From Chryseobacterium cheonjiense (GTDB lineage Bacteria; Bacteroidota; Bacteroidia; Flavobacteriales; Weeksellaceae), in the NCBI RefSeq assembly GCF_012927265.1, contig NZ_JABBGF010000001.1, positions 1,734,502 to 1,798,501 on the forward strand: a stretch of DNA of 64,000 bases, in the 5' to 3' direction. A program made the position numbers and the translations under genes. This document shows, piece after piece, positions 36,466-44,344 of this stretch; within the stretch, counting starts at the first letter, position 1; every line of letters starts with the position of its first letter. Below the pieces are notes generated by a model, which was given only the letters and a program-made list of their open reading frames with translations, had not been told where the DNA came from and made no database searches.

Positions 36466-36622
36466 TTAGTTAATTCTTCTTACGTAAATATAATTTAGTT
36501 ACAATTCATTGCACAAGCGTTAGTACTCATGGAATGCATGTGCGAATTCTTCGGTGAATTCCAAGCACTACAGGAAAAAATTATGGGAAACCTTAATTGA
36601 GTGAGTAGACTATTAATTAAGC
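36466..36622. other. Gene-free stretch with a GAATTC-n6-GAATTC inverted repeat
   Basis: A 23-codon ORF (36529-36600) and an inverted repeat inside it are visible, but neither has convincing support. No other feature is seen. Confidence 0.4.
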
Positions 36623-36669
36623 AAAAAAAGCTGGAAATTAAGAATGTATATCTTCCCATTTCCAGCTTT
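36623..36669 (-). terminator. Terminator of the small membrane protein gene
   Basis: 12-bp stem (36627-36638 with 36658-36669); on the minus strand it ends in a T-run. Confidence 0.8.
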
Positions 36670-36693
36670 CTATCTTCAGTTTTTTACGTAGAT

Positions 36694-36888
<195 letters not shown>

Positions 36889-36987
36889 TTAACTATATAC
36901 ACATATTGTGCCTTTTTATAATTAATCTGTTAAAAAGGTACCACAGCGCATATAAATAAGTATGAAATACCGGAAATTACATTAAGA

Positions 36988-37785
36988 TTAAAGAACTCCA
37001 AAATAAATAAGAGCAGATTCAATTCCATGATTGTCAACATCTTCAGTAATATAATCTGCTATTTTTTTAACATCCTCATTCGCATTGCCCATAGCAACAC
37101 CAATTTTGGTAAATTTCAGCATCGCGATATCATTTCCGCCGTCTCCGAAAGCCATTGTCTCCGAAATATCAATACCGAAGTACTCGCAAAAATGCTTAAT
37201 TCCAGTACTTTTTGTGATTCCTCCATGATTTACATCTGCGAATAACGGACTCCATCTGGAAGCTGAGGAATTTGGCATAACATTTTTCATAAAAGTTTCT
37301 TCATCGTCCTGCTTCAGAAAAATATTTGCCTGAAGCACATGATCCGTATCAATATTTTCTTTATCATGAACAGGCGGAACGGGAAGATTGATATGCGCAT
37401 ACATTCCCACAACTTCAGGGGCAGCATCATTAATCTCAACTTTGTTTTCATACATTAATGAATAACTTAACGGAAAGTTCTCTGCGTACCGTACAAGACT
37501 CTTTATATCGGAAGGGTCAATAAAATTTTTATCCATAACCTGTCCTTCAGCTGTTATGCAATAGCTACCGTTGAATGTAATAAACCCGTCAAAAGTAATA
37601 TGCCCGATGTGGTCTAATGAATTAATGGAACGTCCGGTAGCAACAATTACTTTTATTCCTTTTGCACGAAGGCTTTGTATGGCTTTGCGGGTAGATTCGG
37701 GGATTGTATTGGTCTTAAAGCTGATGAGGGTGCCGTCAATATCAAGAAATACGGCTTTAATATTTGGATTTTCTGATGAACTCAT
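36988..37785 (-). CDS. Cof-type HAD-IIB family hydrolase
   Basis: 265 residues from ATG at 37785. HAD motif I is VFLDIDGTLIS, motif II is VIVATGRS, motif III Lys in GGITKSTGIKH, and motif IV GDGGNDIAMLK. A C2B cap is inserted after motif II. Cof-type enzymes are phosphatases for sugar phosphates, PLP or flavins; the substrate is unknown. The in-frame ATG at 37818 was rejected because the -7 box at 37815-37808 lies downstream of it. Confidence 0.92.
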   Translation of the reverse strand: MSSSENPNIKAVFLDIDGTLISFKTNTIPESTRKAIQSLRAKGIKVIVATGRSINSLDHIGHITFDGFITFNGSYCITAEGQVMDKNFIDPSDIKSLVRYAENFPLSYSLMYENKVEINDAAPEVVGMYAHINLPVPPVHDKENIDTDHVLQANIFLKQDDEETFMKNVMPNSSASRWSPLFADVNHGGITKSTGIKHFCEYFGIDISETMAFGDGGNDIAMLKFTKIGVAMGNANEDVKKIADYITEDVDNHGIESALIYFGVL

Positions 37786-37807
37786 ATTGATGTTTGTGAA
37801 ATTTATA

Positions 37808-37815
37808 CAAAAATA
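37808..37815 (-). promoter_or_regulatory. -7 box TATTTTTG of the Cof hydrolase gene
   Basis: Exact TAnnTTTG on the minus strand, 22 bp before the chosen start codon. Confidence 0.55.
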
Positions 37816-37943
37816 CACACAATAAAATTGTAGTAAGTTTTATAATTGTTAAATCATTTCTTTATAATACAAAAATATGGCATCATGATGATGACACTAG
37901 GTACAGTTCTTGTACATGTTTGAGGACACCAAATTACAATATT

Positions 37944-38402
37944 ATGAAAAACAAAGAAGAAGCATCGGTATTGAATGACCTGCTCCATATCACCAATGAC
38001 AGAATCGAAGGTTTTGCCAAAATAGAAGGGAAAGTCTGGGAAAATTATCCTGATGTAAAACCAGAATACGCCAAGTTGAATTCCCTTGCCAGAATAATGA
38101 AAAATGAGCTCATTGATCTTATTCAGGAAGATGGGGAAGAGGCAGATGACACGCCATCGGTTGCAGGAGCACTACACAGAACATGGATAGATATCAAAAA
38201 CTCTTTTACTATAGGAAACAGGGAAGAATCTACCATAGGAAATGTTATATTCGGGGAAAAAGCAGCCGCTGAAGCCTATCAGAATGCTATAGACAGTGGA
38301 AAACTGAGCCAGAGAAGCCTAGATATTGTATCGGAACACCTGAAACACATCAAAGATTCTTATCATCAGTTCAGCAGGATGAGCGAGTACAAAAACGAAT
38401 AA
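37944..38402 (+). CDS. PA2169-family four-helix-bundle protein (DUF2383)
   Basis: 152 residues from ATG at 37944; an upstream TTG (37920) was rejected. The sequence has VLNDLLHITNDRIEGFAKI, then a central LIQEDGEEADDTPSVAGALHRTWIDIKNSF and a C-terminal helix LDIVSEHLKHIKDSYHQF, matching the DUF2383 ferritin-like four-helix proteins, which carry a possible metal site and are often stress-induced. An inverted repeat GTACA-n5-TGTAC (37901-37915) lies upstream. Function unknown. Confidence 0.8.
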   Translation: MKNKEEASVLNDLLHITNDRIEGFAKIEGKVWENYPDVKPEYAKLNSLARIMKNELIDLIQEDGEEADDTPSVAGALHRTWIDIKNSFTIGNREESTIGNVIFGEKAAAEAYQNAIDSGKLSQRSLDIVSEHLKHIKDSYHQFSRMSEYKNE

Positions 38403-38424
38403 CTCATAAATTTTACATTTAAAT

Positions 38425-38460
38425 AAAACAGGACGCTTTTTCCGAAACGTCCTGTTTTTT
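38425..38460. terminator. Bidirectional terminator between the DUF2383 gene and map
   Basis: 11-bp stem AAAACAGGACG/CGTCCTGTTTT with a T-run, between convergent genes. Confidence 0.88.
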
Positions 38461-38463
38461 ATA

Positions 38464-39228
38464 TCAATTAAAAATTTCATTCATCTCCGTAAGGATGATC
38501 GGCCGACCGTCCGTAATGACAATAGTATGCTCATGCTGTGCCATATAACCGCCTTTATTTCCGGCCATTGTCCAGCCGTCTTTCAGTTCAACTGCAATTT
38601 GTGAAGAGGTGGAAATAAATGTTTCGATGGCTACGACAGAATTTTTTCTGAACCGTCTGTTATCAAAACGGTTTCTGTAATTCAACAGTTCGCCCGGTTC
38701 TTCGTGGAGCCTTCTGCCGATACCATGTCCGCCAAGATTTTTAATCACTTTAAATCCGCGTTTCTTAGCTTCCGTTTCCATCAGCGAACCAATATCCGAA
38801 ATTTTAATGCCGCCTTTAATATTGCTTATTGCTTTATGCAGGATATCTTTAGAAGCATTCACCAGTTTGTTATGGTTTTTAAGATCTTTTCCAATAACAA
38901 ATGAATTGCCGTTGTCCGCCCAAAATCCGTTAAGTTCCGCAGAAACATCTATATTAATAAGATCTCCTTCTTTCAATACCCGCTGATCTGATGGAATCCC
39001 ATGGCAAAATTCATTATCCACACTGATACAGGCACATCCCGGAAATCCATAAGTAAGGGCTGGAGCAGACCTGGCTCCGAAACCGTTGAGAATTTCAGCC
39101 CCAAAATCATCGAGTTCCTTAGTAGTTATTCCCGGCTTTGCAAAACGTTTCATTTCCTTTAAAGTATAGGCAACCGCTTCGCTTACTTTTCGCATTCCGA
39201 TTAATTCTGATTCGTTGGTAATAGACAT
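38464..39228 (-). CDS. map: Type I methionine aminopeptidase
   Basis: 254 residues from ATG at 39228, the usual type I length; the upstream ATG at 39291 precedes the promoter box. The dimetal ligands are in IDVSAELNGFWADNGNSF (two Asp), GGHGIG (His), AIETF (Glu) and QHEHTIVIT (His/Glu region). It removes initiator methionine from nascent proteins. It stands alone, away from ribosomal protein genes, so it could be either the housekeeping enzyme or a second copy. Confidence 0.94.
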   Translation of the reverse strand: MSITNESELIGMRKVSEAVAYTLKEMKRFAKPGITTKELDDFGAEILNGFGARSAPALTYGFPGCACISVDNEFCHGIPSDQRVLKEGDLINIDVSAELNGFWADNGNSFVIGKDLKNHNKLVNASKDILHKAISNIKGGIKISDIGSLMETEAKKRGFKVIKNLGGHGIGRRLHEEPGELLNYRNRFDNRRFRKNSVVAIETFISTSSQIAVELKDGWTMAGNKGGYMAQHEHTIVITDGRPIILTEMNEIFN

Positions 39229-39243
39229 ATTGATAATTTCATG

Positions 39244-39251
39244 CAAAGATA
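39244..39251 (-). promoter_or_regulatory. -7 box TATCTTTG of map
   Basis: Exact TAnnTTTG on the minus strand, 15 bp before the map ATG, implying a very short leader and fixing the start choice. Confidence 0.6.
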
Positions 39252-39333
39252 GTGACTTATTAATACGCGTCTTGTAACCTGTCAATACCAAATCCGTATT
39301 ATTACCGAGACTGTATTTTAAGTAAAATTACGG

Positions 39334-39453
39334 TTGATCATATACTCATTTCTGTGGTATCTTTACAAAGACTAATAACCATGGAGACCAGAAACCATTT
39401 CAAACGGGGCGCATCCTGAAAAGCCTTACGAGTAAGGAGAAAAACACCTTTTT
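39334..39453 (+). promoter_or_regulatory. Promoter and leader of the PsiD-like decarboxylase gene
   Basis: TTG (39334-39336), 21 bp, then TATCTTTA (39358-39365) fits a Bacteroidota promoter. The ~80-nt leader holds a 12-codon ORF (39381-39419), a CCTTAC-GA-GTAAGG palindrome (39424-39437) and a TAAGGAG stretch resembling a Shine-Dalgarno site, which is unusual in this phylum. Confidence 0.4.
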
Positions 39454-40776
39454 ATGAATCACGTAAAGTACAGGGTTGGAAAATGGCTTCCATCCGACAG
39501 AAATTTCCTGAATCGCTGGATCGAAAAAAAAGTGGCTCAGGTACAGGCAAATCCGCTTCCGTTAAATCCTGCTATTGAAGATCTAAGAAATGCAATTTAT
39601 AATGATGCCGTGCTCTATATGGGCTTTACCAGTATGTATGACCAGGTTCCTCAGGGTTATAATGATCAGGTAAAAAACTTTGAAACCATGCTCCAGATCA
39701 TGAATCAGATTCTTCAGGAGGGACCTTGCTATAGCCAGATTGAAGACAAAATAGGGTTGGTAGGATTTCCTATCAATGCTATTCTGGACTGGGCTATGGG
39801 AACAGAAGGAGGATATCTTACCTTTACCAATTCTCTGGTCAATGAAAAACTGCAGATCATCCTGAATGAATGGAAAAACTTTCTCAGCTCTCCGGATTCT
39901 TGTTATGTATTGGTAGATGGTCCCGTCGACCAACCGCAGCCCGACTATACCAATCCTGTAGGGTGGTTTTCCCCAGAGGCCCTGGAAGCCATTGCCAGCA
40001 TGGACCCACTGAGAGGTCAGGGAAATGACCCGTACGATGCGCTTAAAAATTTTATTTATAATTATCAGTGTCAGCCGGATCAGCCGTACTTCGGTTATAA
40101 AAGCTGGGATGATTTTTTCACCCGGGAATTTAATCCCGGCGTTCGTGAAGTCAGTGCAGAAGATCAGGATCCTTCCGTGATTGTGAATGCCTGCGAATCA
40201 GCACCGTATAACTGTGTTACCAATGCCATGATGAAAGATAAATTCTGGATGAAAGGGCAACCGTATTCACTTCTGGATATTATGGATAATCATGAACTTG
40301 CTCAGGAATTTGGTGATAACAGTACTGTTTATCAGGCCTTTCTGTGCGCAAAAACATATCATCGCTGGAACAGTCCGGTAGATGGGAGAGTGGTAGCAGT
40401 TCAAAATGTTCCCGGTACCTATTATTCTGAAGCACCTGCTGAAGGATATGATCCTGCAGGACCGAATGATTCTCAGGGATATATTGCTGAACTGGCTGCA
40501 CGCGCATTAATCTTTATTCAGTCTGATAATGAAAAAATTGGTCTTATGTGCTTTGTAGCTATCGGAATGGCTGAAGTTTCCAGCTGTGAAATTACTGTTA
40601 AACCAGGAGATTATGTAAAAAAAGGAGATCCGACAGGTACATTTCATTTCGGAGGATCAACGCATTGTCTGATATTCCGGCCGGGAGTAAATATTAATTT
40701 TGATTTCCACGGACAGACTCCAAGTTTAAATACTTATAATATTCCTGTAAAAGCAAGAATTGGTGTGGTTGAATAA
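39454..40776 (+). CDS. PsiD-like phosphatidylserine decarboxylase family protein (pyruvoyl enzyme)
   Basis: 440 residues. The N-terminal half (YRVGKWLPSDRNFLNRWI) resembles the PsiD-like domain seen in fungal L-tryptophan decarboxylases. The C-terminal half is a phosphatidylserine decarboxylase core with FTREFNPGVREV, YHRWNSPVDGRV, and the self-cleavage motif FGGSTHC, where Ser402 should become the pyruvoyl group. Soluble members lacking a membrane helix act on free amino acids rather than lipid. The substrate here cannot be fixed; an aromatic amino acid is possible, and phosphatidylserine is less likely because no transmembrane segment is seen. Single-gene unit. Confidence 0.82.
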   Translation: MNHVKYRVGKWLPSDRNFLNRWIEKKVAQVQANPLPLNPAIEDLRNAIYNDAVLYMGFTSMYDQVPQGYNDQVKNFETMLQIMNQILQEGPCYSQIEDKIGLVGFPINAILDWAMGTEGGYLTFTNSLVNEKLQIILNEWKNFLSSPDSCYVLVDGPVDQPQPDYTNPVGWFSPEALEAIASMDPLRGQGNDPYDALKNFIYNYQCQPDQPYFGYKSWDDFFTREFNPGVREVSAEDQDPSVIVNACESAPYNCVTNAMMKDKFWMKGQPYSLLDIMDNHELAQEFGDNSTVYQAFLCAKTYHRWNSPVDGRVVAVQNVPGTYYSEAPAEGYDPAGPNDSQGYIAELAARALIFIQSDNEKIGLMCFVAIGMAEVSSCEITVKPGDYVKKGDPTGTFHFGGSTHCLIFRPGVNINFDFHGQTPSLNTYNIPVKARIGVVE

Positions 40777-40867
40777 ATCACAGACTATACAATATAAATT
40801 GTACTAAATTTAATATTATAAATTATTGTATAGAAATTATTTCCAAAGATCATTTCACAGAATAAAT

Positions 40868-40900
40868 AATAAGACAGCTGTAACGGCTGTCTTATTTACT
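40868..40900 (+). terminator. Terminator after the PsiD-like gene
   Basis: Perfect 11-bp stem AATAAGACAGC/GCTGTCTTATT with a 7-nt loop. The remainder of the 308-bp gap up to 41084 is AT-rich and holds only the promoter-operator region at its end. Confidence 0.85.
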
Positions 40901-41035
40901 TTAAAAGCAGATACATAAGCTTCAAAATCATCTATTAAGATAATATTCAGTAAAATCAGAAATACACTCTATTTAACATAATATAAATTATAGGACTTTT
41001 TATAATGAGCATATTTTAATTTTTATCGTAACAAA

Positions 41036-41084
41036 TTTGTGTAGTCAAATAACTTCATATATATTTGTAGCCAAATAACTACAC
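41036..41084 (+). promoter_or_regulatory. Promoter with overlapping repeats: candidate ArsR-type operator
   Basis: TTTG (41036-41039), 20 bp, TATATTTG (41060-41067) is an almost ideal Bacteroidota promoter. Direct repeats GTAGTCAAATAACT (41041-41054) and GTAGCCAAATAACT (41067-41080), 26 bp apart, cover it, and GTGTAGT/ACTACAC (41039-41045, 41078-41084) is a perfect inverted repeat around the whole promoter. This suits autorepression by the regulator encoded next. Confidence 0.65.
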
Positions 41085-41405
41085 ATGAATTTAAGACGTG
41101 ATGTATTTCAGGCCATTGCAGATCCAACCCGCAGATCAATTCTGATGCTGCTGGCTACTCAATCGATGACAGCCGGCGCAATCGCTTCCAATTTTGATAC
41201 GGCAAGACCCACCGTTTCTAAACACCTTCAGATCCTTTCTGAATGCGAACTTTTGAAGCCTGAACAAAACGGCCGTGAAATCCTTTATCATCTCAACGCC
41301 GGTAAAATGAAAGAAATTGCGGACTTTATCGAACCATTCCGTAAAATGTGGGACGAACGCTTCAATAAGCTTGAAAATATTATGAAAAACTATAAACAAA
41401 AATAA
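41085..41405 (+). CDS. ArsR-type winged-helix repressor
   Basis: 106 residues. [17 protein letters not shown] is the typical ArsR opening, followed by [24 protein letters not shown] (recognition helix) and [16 protein letters not shown] (wing). No metal-binding cysteine pair (CxC) is present, so it belongs to the non-metal branch that is usually coupled to a SRPBCC (AHSA1) gene, as here. The SRPBCC gene starts one base after its stop. It probably represses its own operon through the repeats at the promoter. Confidence 0.93.
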   Translation: MNLRRDVFQAIADPTRRSILMLLATQSMTAGAIASNFDTARPTVSKHLQILSECELLKPEQNGREILYHLNAGKMKEIADFIEPFRKMWDERFNKLENIMKNYKQK

Positions 41406-41406
41406 T

Positions 41407-41877
41407 ATGGAACTCAAAACAAAAATCACCGCCGAAGACGGCAGACAGGAAATTTTTATTACCAGGGAATTTGATATTCCTTTAGAACTTCTATTTAAGG
41501 CCTATACAGACGCTGAAATCATCGCTCAGTGGATGGGAACTAATGTGTTAAAATTGGAAAACAAGCAGCATGGCAGTTATCAGTTTGAAACCAGAAACAA
41601 CAACGGAGATGTTGTCTTTAAAGCACATGGAACGATTCACGATATTATGCCGGAACAGATAATTGTCAGAACTTTTCAAATGGAAAATACCCCATTTCCG
41701 GCACAGATTGAATTTTTAACATTTGAAAAAATTTCAGATGATAAAAGTAAAATCACTATTCAGACGATTTATAAATCGGTAGAAACCAGAGATCAGTTGC
41801 TTAAGCTGCCATTTGCCCAGGGGATTAATATGGCTCACAACAGATTACAGGAAATTGTATTATCTTCCGTAAATTAA
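41407..41877 (+). CDS. SRPBCC (AHSA1-like) ligand-binding protein
   Basis: 156 residues. The pattern ITREFDIPLELLFKAYTDAEIIAQWMG is the conserved opening of AHSA1/START-like proteins, followed by GSYQFETRNNNGDVVFKAHG and a C-terminal helix (LLKLPFAQGINMAHNRLQEI). The fold binds hydrophobic ligands. The gene is translationally adjacent to the ArsR gene, the usual arrangement in which the SRPBCC protein may handle the inducer. The ligand is unknown. Confidence 0.9.
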   Translation: MELKTKITAEDGRQEIFITREFDIPLELLFKAYTDAEIIAQWMGTNVLKLENKQHGSYQFETRNNNGDVVFKAHGTIHDIMPEQIIVRTFQMENTPFPAQIEFLTFEKISDDKSKITIQTIYKSVETRDQLLKLPFAQGINMAHNRLQEIVLSSVN

Positions 41878-41948
41878 TATTAAAATAAGATCATTATATA
41901 AATCACTTTAAAGTGATAAATTTTAAATAATTCTTTAATAAAAACAAA

Positions 41949-42506
41949 ATGGCTATAAAAACTTTATCTGAAGAACAAATAGAATCACTAATGGAAACTT
42001 TACGTACACGATTCACAAAAAATATGAACCTGCATAAGGATCTGGAATGGAATCCTATAGAAGAAAAACTGCGTAAAAATCCCAAAAAACTTTGGTCTTT
42101 GTTTGAAATGGAAACCACAGAAGGCGAACCCGATGTTGTAGGACGCGATGAATCCACAGGTGAATATTTGTTTTTCGACTGTTCTCCGGAAAGTCCGAAA
42201 CGCAGAAGCCTTTGCTACGATTATCAGGCCTGGAATGCCAGAAAAGCCAATAAACCCGAAGGAAATGCTATTGATAAGGCTGCTGAAATAGGCATAGAAA
42301 TATTGACTGAAGAGCAATACCGTAAGCTTCAGGAGCTTGGAAAATTCGACCTTAAAACTTCAAGCTGGATCAAAACCCCTGAAAAAATTAGGCAAATGGG
42401 CGGAGCTGTTTTTTGTGACAGAAGATATGACACGGTTTTCCTATATCATAACGGTGCCGACTCTTATTACGCTGCAAGAGGATTCAGAGGTTGTCTTAAA
42501 GTTTAA
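41949..42506 (+). CDS. DUF4256 protein
   Basis: 185 residues. The blocks METLRTRFTKNMNLHKDL, GEPDVVGRDESTGEYLFFDC, RRSLCYDYQAWNARK and MGGAVFCDRRYDTVFLYHNG fit the DUF4256 family, which is often encoded beside ArsR-SRPBCC pairs. No signal peptide or membrane segment is present, so it is cytoplasmic. Function is unknown. It is co-directional with the ArsR-SRPBCC pair, 71 bp downstream, and may be part of that transcript. Confidence 0.8.
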   Translation: MAIKTLSEEQIESLMETLRTRFTKNMNLHKDLEWNPIEEKLRKNPKKLWSLFEMETTEGEPDVVGRDESTGEYLFFDCSPESPKRRSLCYDYQAWNARKANKPEGNAIDKAAEIGIEILTEEQYRKLQELGKFDLKTSSWIKTPEKIRQMGGAVFCDRRYDTVFLYHNGADSYYAARGFRGCLKV

Positions 42507-42625
42507 TTTTTATATTTAATGTTGTTGGACTGCAAATTGATTTGTTTACTTCAAATTAATTTTGAAATAAAATAGTATTGCTATTTTAGCATTATTGAAA
42601 TAATTTAATTCAAATAAAAAGGGAT

Positions 42626-43129
42626 ATGAAAAAATTAATCTTATTAGGTTCACTGTCGGTTTTTTTATTAAACTGCAGTAAAAAAACAGAGGCTCCTGCT
42701 GCCGACACAACCCAGACCGATACTGCGGTCACGTCAACAAAAACAGCCGATACGTTAAACGCTAAATCTTTCTGCTATATGGGCATTACCGGGAAAGATA
42801 CCGTTTTTGTAAGTATTGATGATAATCTGGGAACGATAACCGGAAAAATGGCAACAAAAAACAGTGAAAAAGACAGTAATAAGGGCGAATTGTCAGGATT
42901 TAAATCCGGAGACACGCTGAAACTTACCTATGAATTTGCGTCAGAGGGTAAAACAGGAAATAAAAATGACATCTATTTCCTCCAGACCAAAGACGGCCTG
43001 AGTGAAGGCATCGGGGACAGAGATCCGGAAACGGGTACAAAATATGCCAATGAAAGCAAAATCAAATACGCCGGCGGAAGAGTCCTAAAAATTGCAGACT
43101 GTAATCTTGTAGCAAAAGCTTTAGAATAA
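42626..43129 (+). CDS. Lipoprotein of unknown function
   Basis: 167 residues. MKKLILLGSLSVFLLNC is a lipoprotein signal with Cys17 as the lipidated residue, followed by a low-complexity Thr/Ala/Asp linker (roughly 22-48) and a beta-rich domain (SFCYMGITGKDTVFVSIDD, GTITGKM, GDTLKLTYEF). The domain looks like a small beta-sandwich found in Flavobacteriia lipoproteins; I cannot name it. It is 119 bp after the DUF4256 gene and is followed by three hairpins. Confidence 0.7.
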   Translation: MKKLILLGSLSVFLLNCSKKTEAPAADTTQTDTAVTSTKTADTLNAKSFCYMGITGKDTVFVSIDDNLGTITGKMATKNSEKDSNKGELSGFKSGDTLKLTYEFASEGKTGNKNDIYFLQTKDGLSEGIGDRDPETGTKYANESKIKYAGGRVLKIADCNLVAKALE

Positions 43130-43145
43130 AAACCTTCAGCAAGGG

Positions 43146-43190
43146 AGTCCTGAAAGGAGGACTTACCCAAGGATAGGATAAAATCCTATC
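43146..43190 (+). other. Two stem-loops in the 3' region of the lipoprotein gene
   Basis: AGTCCT/AGGACT (43146-43151, 43158-43163) and GATAGGAT/ATCCTATC (43172-43179, 43183-43190) lie in tandem ahead of the terminator. They could be a structured 3' UTR. Confidence 0.5.
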
Positions 43191-43200
43191 ACAAAATAAG

Positions 43201-43227
43201 AAAACAGCCTTTCACAGGCTGTTTTTT
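43201..43227. terminator. Terminator between the lipoprotein gene and threonine aldolase
   Basis: 10-bp stem AAAACAGCCT/AGGCTGTTTT with a TTCAC loop and a long T-run. It lies between convergent genes. Confidence 0.88.
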
Positions 43228-44259
43228 TTATAATTCATTGTTAATAATCTCAATAAATTCCTCAACCGGTTGATCCGCAGTATTCCAGGAAGTAATGAGA
43301 CGTATTGCTGAAAAATCATCATCCATTTTTTTCCATACATAAAACTCGAATTTTTCTGAAAGTTTATCAATAAGACTGTTGCTCAAAACAGGAAAAATCT
43401 GGTTGGTATACGTGTCCGAAAGAAACTGTACTCCCCTTTCCTTCAGCGCATTTTTAATTTTCATTGCCTGTCTGTTGGCGTGTCTGGCAAGCTCAAAATA
43501 CAGATCATCTTTCATCAGTTCCAGAAACTGAATTCCCAAAAGTCTGCCTTTTGCGAGCAGGGCACCTTTCTGTTTGATATTAAAAGCAAAATCCTGCTGC
43601 AGTTCTTTATTGTTGATAACAATAGCCTCCCCGATTAACGCCCCGTTTTTGGTGCCTCCAAGGTAAAAAACATCAGTAAGTTGCGCGACTTTTTCGAGAG
43701 TAAGATCAGTGGTTTCGGCAGTAAGCCCGTGTCCCATTCTTGCTCCGTCCATAAAAATATAAAGATTATTTTCTTTACAGAAGGTTGAAAGTTTTTCCAG
43801 CTCATCAAGCGTATAAACGGTTCCCAGCTCTGTAGAATTTGAGAGATAAACCAACTTTGGCATTACCTGATGCGGAACATTTTTATGGCTTTCCAGTACC
43901 GGAATAATGTCTTCCGGTGTGAGTTTTCCGTCTTCCTTTTCTATTCCCAGGATTTTATGCCCTGTTGCTTCGATGGCTCCGGTTTCATTGTTTAAAATAT
44001 GTCCTGTGGATGCTGAAACCACACACTGATAAGGTTTTAATATCGAAGAAATTACAATCAGATTAGCCTGTGTTCCACCCGAAACAAAATAAACATCAGA
44101 ATGCGGGTTGTTAATTTTTTGTTGTATCAGCTTTTTAGCCCGAACAGAATATTGATCTTCTCCATAACCCGGCTGCTGATCTTCATTATAAGTTAATAAA
44201 GCCTGTAATATATTGGGATGACAGCCTTCTGAATAGTCGTTTTTAAATGAAAATTTCAT
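43228..44259 (-). CDS. Low-specificity L-threonine aldolase family protein
   Basis: 343 residues, fold-type I PLP lyase. VYFVSGGTQANLIVISSIL is the PLP phosphate region, MDGARMGHGLTAE carries the PLP-ring Asp, and FYLGGTKNGALIGEA carries the lysine that forms the Schiff base. It should cleave L-threonine (or allo-threonine) to glycine and acetaldehyde. It is convergent with the lipoprotein gene and divergent from the DtxR-type regulator gene. No partner gene suggests a special pathway. Confidence 0.9.
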   Translation of the reverse strand: MKFSFKNDYSEGCHPNILQALLTYNEDQQPGYGEDQYSVRAKKLIQQKINNPHSDVYFVSGGTQANLIVISSILKPYQCVVSASTGHILNNETGAIEATGHKILGIEKEDGKLTPEDIIPVLESHKNVPHQVMPKLVYLSNSTELGTVYTLDELEKLSTFCKENNLYIFMDGARMGHGLTAETTDLTLEKVAQLTDVFYLGGTKNGALIGEAIVINNKELQQDFAFNIKQKGALLAKGRLLGIQFLELMKDDLYFELARHANRQAMKIKNALKERGVQFLSDTYTNQIFPVLSNSLIDKLSEKFEFYVWKKMDDDFSAIRLITSWNTADQPVEEFIEIINNEL

Positions 44260-44312
44260 GATGTAAAATTAAAAAAACTAATAGCAACGAACATATATTA
44301 TTAATAATATTT

Positions 44313-44342
44313 TGTTAGATTTGTAATTAAAATCATCTAACA
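44313..44342. promoter_or_regulatory. DtxR-type operator candidate over the promoter
   Basis: Inverted repeat TGTTAGAT (44313-44320) and ATCTAACA (44335-44342), spacer 14, overlaps the -7 box TAGATTTG (44316-44323) and ends just before the start codon. TTAG/CTAA half-sites recall DtxR/MntR boxes. Confidence 0.45.
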
Positions 44343-44344
44343 TT

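Noticed and set aside
36529..36600. 23-codon ORF with an internal GAATTC inverted repeat
   Set aside because: Too short, no promoter or ribosome-binding support, and no resemblance to a known peptide.
39366..39453. TPP-riboswitch-like bases in the leader of the PsiD-like gene (CGGGGCGC...CTGA)
   Set aside because: The remaining conserved TPP riboswitch parts are missing.
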